Assembly: GCA_963555705.1 (NCBI GenBank)
Contig: OY743168.1
Coordinates: 20,714,139 to 20,778,138 of the forward strand
From: Ligustrum vulgare
Taxonomy: Eukaryota > Streptophyta > Magnoliopsida > Lamiales > Oleaceae
Direction of reading: 5' to 3'
DNA: 64,000 nt
The notes under the pieces are model-generated. The model did no database searches and was not told the DNA's origin. It was given only the letters and a program-made list of their open reading frames with translations. A program made the position numbers and the translations under genes. Of this stretch, positions 59,627 to 64,000 are shown piece after piece; the stretch's first letter is position 1, and each line of letters opens with the position of its first letter.

Positions 59627-59649
59627 TTTTAAACACAGAGATAAATAAT

Positions 59650-60390
59650 TTATAAAGTTTCAAGTAATTTTTCAAATTCTATGAGTGTTTGAGAATTGAT
59701 AATATCTATGTCAGCCATGATATCTATACTTGGTTCAAATGGTATATTATATTTTGAAATATTTTTCTTTTTCTTTTCTAATTTATCAATTATATCTTGA
59801 ATATCATGTATCATTATAGATCTTACAGTTCCTCTAGCAAAGTTTTCTATTAAATTTTCTTTAAAACTTTTTAATATCTCTTGTGATGCGTAGAGTTGCT
59901 CTTGATATCCTATTTTATCAATTTCATTTTCATATTCAATGCCTTTTTTACTTTAGATATTCTTTTTAACTTTATATGGACCTCTCTTAGTTCTGGGTTT
60001 TTTCATGATATAATTATTTTCATTCATGATATTAAGATTTTCAAAAACTGGTAAAGATTCATCTCTTCCATCACTGTCATAATCTATTACAGGATCATAA
60101 TCATTATCACTACTAAACTCGTATCCTAAATATAATTCATTATTTATTTCAGTGTTATCACTATCAAACCAAAAATAAATAATTGATTTTGTAATTTCTA
60201 ATCATAATATTCTTTTTAATGTTGAAAAGATAGCTAACAAACATGACATATAAACATGATATAACTTTTTTATTTCATTATTTTGTCTAGTAAACTGTTT
60301 ATGCATGAATAAATGTTCAATTATGCTATGATATTCGTTATTATAAGGACTGTTTTGATAATTAAATTTAACAATTCTGAATTCTATCAT
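59650..60390 (-). pseudogene. EPRV2 first ORF after the promoter, two stops
   Basis: A single frame of about 245 codons interrupted by TGA at 60202-60204 and TAA near 59956. The middle is Asp/Glu-rich (a DNDYDPVIDYDSDGRDE stretch), then a basic KKPRTKRGPYKVKK tract, then a coiled coil similar to the EPRV1 ORF at 16800-17137. Function unknown. Confidence 0.55.
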
Positions 60391-60840
60391 TTTAAAAGCT
60401 CTTCTTCCTCCTAATTCCGTAAAGATAGATATATTAAGAATACTAACCTATTTTCCTGTTCTCAGTACCTTTGTATTTTCCTTCTATTGTTAGTGACCTT
60501 CAGGCTTATAGGTTTCTGCTCCACACCCTCCTATGGCTTTCTGCCTTCACAGGTTATTAGCTAAACCTGGATGCCTTCACTGTATAACTATTTAGATGGA
60601 AAATATTTTAGGACAGAGTGTAGGGAGTTTTCTTAATAATATATCTTCTTTTTGGAAATAGGATTTAGAAGAAAAGAATTTAGAAACTCATCATAATATG
60701 ATAACTAACTTGGGATTTTATTGATAATATGAAGATTGACAAATGATTAGTATCAGAATTTTTCAAAGACAGAAGATTTTTGGCTTTCTCACAAACTGAG
60801 TGCTCAAGAGAGTTCTTCCTTTCAACTAGCCTGGAGGCCT

Positions 60841-60850
60841 CTATTTATAG
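60841..60850 (-). promoter_or_regulatory. EPRV2 TATA box
   Basis: Minus-strand CTATAAATAG lies about 275 bp beyond the end of the coiled-coil ORF and about 450 bp before the next ORF, in the place of the full-length-transcript promoter. Confidence 0.65.
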
Positions 60851-61125
60851 TATTACATTGGACACAATTATATCACTGCTTACATCATTGACCTAACAAT
60901 CTCGTAGCTTTTATCACATAAGGACACACATGTCCCTCTATTATTTATTACATCACATGCCCCCTTACATTATAGGGACACTTATCCTTCTATTTTTTGG
61001 TCTTGATATGGCCCCTACATTGTTCTGCTTTGTTGCATTAAAGTAGATCTATTCAACAGCTTTCGTTTGTCCATCAATTCTCTTGGCATGTAACGCAGAT
61101 TCATCAAGTGGCTTCCACCTGTCCA

Positions 61126-62196
61126 TCAATTCCTTTGGCATGTGGGGCAATTCCTGGCTATGCACGCTTCCTGCAAAGTGGCAAAGCTTCCATGGATTTG
61201 ATGAGTGTCAAATTTATTGATGTATTCTTGCAAGATTGTTGACTTTTCTTTTCCTCCATTAGTGAGTAAGGTCCATCCATTATACTGGCATATGCATTTG
61301 AATTTTTTCTCATACAGGTTTTTGGAAATGTTGTAGAGAACTTTAATTCTCAACACCCTTCGGGATCAAAACCATGATCTTGTAATATTTGGTACTGGCT
61401 TGGTATTTTTCCCAACTTCAATTTGAAAATTTCGAGCAACATATCCAATCGTGATAATATGCTCAGCAAGATAATATATCCTTCCATCAATTTCAGGACT
61501 GATTGAATAAAATTTTAAATATATGGGTTTTCCTTGAGCAAACTTTGAAATTTCTCCTTTTAGTAAATCATCAAACTTTTCGATTTCTTTCAGATCTTTT
61601 CCTGGATAGATAAGATCCAAGAATCCATAATCAGCTGCCATTTTTGTCATGACAGGATCTCCTCCCTAAGTAACGATCAATCGTGGGTATACATGGTCTC
61701 CAGACGAAATGTAATAGCAATCACATTCTTGAAGTTCATATATAACTTCAACAGTAGTTTTATATTTGTTTTCTTTTGGTAAAAAAGGGAAATCATCTTC
61801 CTCTTCAGCACGAATTCTGACTATCCTTGTATGTTCATATTTGGCATTGATTGTGATTTTTCGAGGACTGGCTTCATTTATAACAACTTTCTTGGGACTT
61901 GGTTCATCTCTTTTAATTATTGGTCCACCACTGCTTCCAGAAGATGTACCTATTTGTATTTTTGATATAACCAGTTTGGTAATCAACGATTCAAACTGAG
62001 ATTCAATCTCAATTATGTTATCGCTCAATTCTTTAGTATAATTGTGATGAAATGTTGAGATTTCCATCAATTGCTTGAAACTTCCTTGGAGAGTTTCTGC
62101 AAGTTGTTCAATTCCAAATTTTATATCTTCAGCTTCCTCCATGAGGAAGTTCATTCGCTTTTTGGCGTCTATCAGAGATTTTTTGATATTATCCAT
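61126..62196 (-). pseudogene. EPRV2 coiled-coil ORF in the transactivator position
   Basis: One frame of about 356 codons from an ATG overlapping the end of RNase H, with TAG at 61666-61668 and TGA at 61366-61368. Coiled coil in the first 100 residues, Ser/Gly/Pro linker, a conserved part (LIYPGKDLKEIEKF, FYSISPEIDG) matching EPRV1 18023-19126, and a C-terminal NCPTC pair. Confidence 0.65.
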
Positions 62197-64000
62197 CTGG
62201 AAATTCAATATTCCTGCTTAAAAAGTCTGCAATATAATTATTAACACCTTTAATATGAACTATATCAAAATTATAAAATGCCAAATATGCTTGCCATTTA
62301 TGAAGCCTTCTATATTGAGGTTCTGGTGGTAATTTATTTTTTACTAAACCTGCAACTTGAGAATTATCAGTTTCAACAATGAATTTCTTAAATAATAAAA
62401 ACAATGAAAACTTCTTTATTCCTCTGATGATTGCTAACAGTTCTTTCTCATGAGTAGTATAATTTATTTCTGCTTGATTAAACGTTCCACTTGAGTATCT
62501 ACAAATTTCATTAAGATCTGTTTTTAATATTGCTGCCCAATACTTATCTGAGGCATCAGTATTAACTATCAGATTATCTTTTTCATCTGATAGTCTTAAT
62601 TTTGGCAAATTTTTACATTCTTCTTTTAGTGATTTGACAATTTCTGTGTGTTCATCCCTTCATCCTTTGATATTTGTTTTTCTAAGTAAAATTTGAATTT
62701 TATGTCTCTTTTTTGATAGATTTTCAATAAATCCTTCTGCATAATTTAAACATCCTAAAAAATTTTGTATTTGTTCTTTTGATTCTAATTTGTCTGGAAA
62801 ACTTTCTATCTTCTTAGATATATGGGTTTGTAATTTTATCCCCATTTTATTTATTGATAATTCAAGAAAATCAATTTCTTGTTTTTCTATTATAGCTTTA
62901 TTTTTTGAAAGAACAATTCCTTCTTTTTTGCATTCATTTATAAATTTAATTAAATGGTTTCTATGTTCTTCTCTATTATTAGAACATATTAATATATCAT
63001 CGACATAGACAATTAAGAATTCATTAAATTTTCTAAATATGTTATCCATTCTTCTTTGATATATTTGTGGTGCATTTTTTAAACCAAATGGCATAACCAA
63101 CCATTCATACTTACCTTGGGGTGTACTAAATGTTGTATATTGAATACTATCTTCTTCCATTTTTACTTGCCAAAATCCTGATTTGCAATCAAATTTAGAA
63201 TAATATTGCTTTCCTTTTGTAAGATTTATCAGTACCTCTTTATTTGGTAAAAAATATCCATCAAATTTAGTATATTTGTTTAATTCTTTATAATTTATTA
63301 TCATTCTAGCTTTTCCTCTTTTTTGTTCAGAATGTTTCATGACCATAAAAGCTGGACTACTATGTGGTCCATTACTAGATCTGATTAATTTTTGGTTAAG
63401 TAATTCTTTTATCTAAGTTTTAAATTCTTGTGTATCTTGTATGGTATACATCATTGGTCTAACTTTTATAATAACATTTTCTGTTAATTCTATTTTAGCT
63501 TTTGGATGATGTGATTTCCAAAATAATAATGAATTCTCTCCACAAATTTTTTCTAGTTAATCAATGATTTTTTCTATGTTTGTTTGTATGTTCGTTTTTA
63601 GGACTTTTTTATACATTATTTTTCTATTTTTTATTTCATTTTGTGTAATTGGTTTTTTCTCCCATTTATCACCACGCTGAGGTGGCTGAACTCTATAAGG
63701 TCTAAATTCTCTTGATATTTTTAGTAAATGTGCACAAGGTATTTGTAACTTTATCATGTAGTTATTTTGTTTATAATATTGAAATTGTTGTATAAAGTCA
63801 TTTCCTAGTAATATATCAAATTCTAGTTTGTTATACTTATATATTTTATTTACATCTATTTGTTTACTCCCAATTATTATATCAATTTTATCAGCACTAT
63901 TAATTATATGAGTACTTTCTCCTGTTACTCCTGTAATTTTTATCTTTCCATTAGTATTCCATGATTTTATTAAGAAACTTTTGAATATTGTTATATCACT
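62189..64000 (-). pseudogene. EPRV2 protease-RT-RNase H, three stops, cut by window edge
   Basis: The retropepsin C-terminal half is at the edge (FDILLGNDFI, near 63810). RT follows with MIINYKELNKYTKF, KFDCKSGFWQVKM, MPFGLKNAPQIYQRRM and YVDDILICS, then RNase H with VNTDASDKYWAAIL, HEKELL, VETDNSQV and VNNYIADFLSR. All lie in one frame; the interruptions are TAA 63557-63559, TAG 63413-63415 and TGA 62660-62662. Confidence 0.92.

Larger units (their letters stand above)
58240..64000 (-). mobile_element. Endogenous pararetrovirus 2 (Caulimoviridae), partial, runs off the edge
   Basis: Minus strand, right to left: end of a retropepsin, RT, RNase H, an overlapping coiled-coil ORF, a TATA box, then the small ORFs that open the next round of a circular genome. 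The segment therefore spans the promoter and is circularly permuted or part of a tandem array. Within each ORF the frame is kept and the damage is a handful of stop codons, so this copy is better preserved than EPRV1. It differs from EPRV1 in sequence but shares gene order. No integrase or LTR. Confidence 0.85.

Overview
The window is AT-rich nuclear DNA from a flowering plant, very probably a eudicot. Two intact single-copy plant genes with GT-AG introns can be assembled: UFM1 (ubiquitin-fold modifier 1, + strand, 8903-14167, 4 coding exons) and HCS1 (biotin holocarboxylase synthetase, + strand, 38919-50740, 10 coding exons). Nearly everything else is transposable-element or endogenous-virus DNA, much of it bounded by target-site duplications (TSDs) read directly from the sequence.

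Layout. 1-549: gene-poor edge. 550-6912: a young LTR element (LTRs about 99% identical, TSD GTAAT, minus strand by its polypurine tract) with no gag-pol. Its interior instead carries, in antisense, a 181-residue ORF resembling the basic zinc-finger nucleic-acid-binding protein of carla/viti-type RNA viruses, and an intronless cytokinin-activation LOG copy with a stop at codon 3. 7486-8771: hAT-like element. 8903-14167: UFM1, whose 4.6-kb third intron holds a solo LTR, a tRNA-type SINE and MITEs. 15514-16535: hAT-like element with a perfect 8-bp TSD. About 16790-24844: nearly one genome length of an endogenous caulimovirid (EPRV1, minus strand). 25306-28236: MITE and hAT-like DNA. 28237-35355: complete but broken Ty3/gypsy element (TSD CCAAA, minus), inserted into a hAT-like element. 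35356-36930: a GTGAC-rich repeat field and low-complexity DNA. 36994-37420: isoleucyl-tRNA synthetase pseudogene fragment. 38919-50740: HCS1, with a second solo LTR, a hAT-like element and several tandem duplications in introns. 51442-57705: Ty1/copia element with degenerate gag-pol (minus). About 58240-64000: part of a second caulimovirid (EPRV2, minus), running off the right edge.

How the parts relate. UFM1 and HCS1 are unlinked housekeeping functions (ufmylation; biotin attachment to carboxylases). The 550-6912 element and the 51442-57705 Copia element share their terminal structure (same putative primer site, polypurine tract and a roughly 70-bp repeated motif beside the 3' LTR), so the first looks like a cargo-bearing, non-autonomous relative of the second's lineage. 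The two solo LTRs, in UFM1 intron 3 and HCS1 intron 4, belong to one family. The two EPRVs are distant relatives: both have protease-RT-RNase H, then an overlapping coiled-coil ORF, then a TATA box and small coiled-coil ORFs.

All names rest on reading motifs by eye; no database search was possible.
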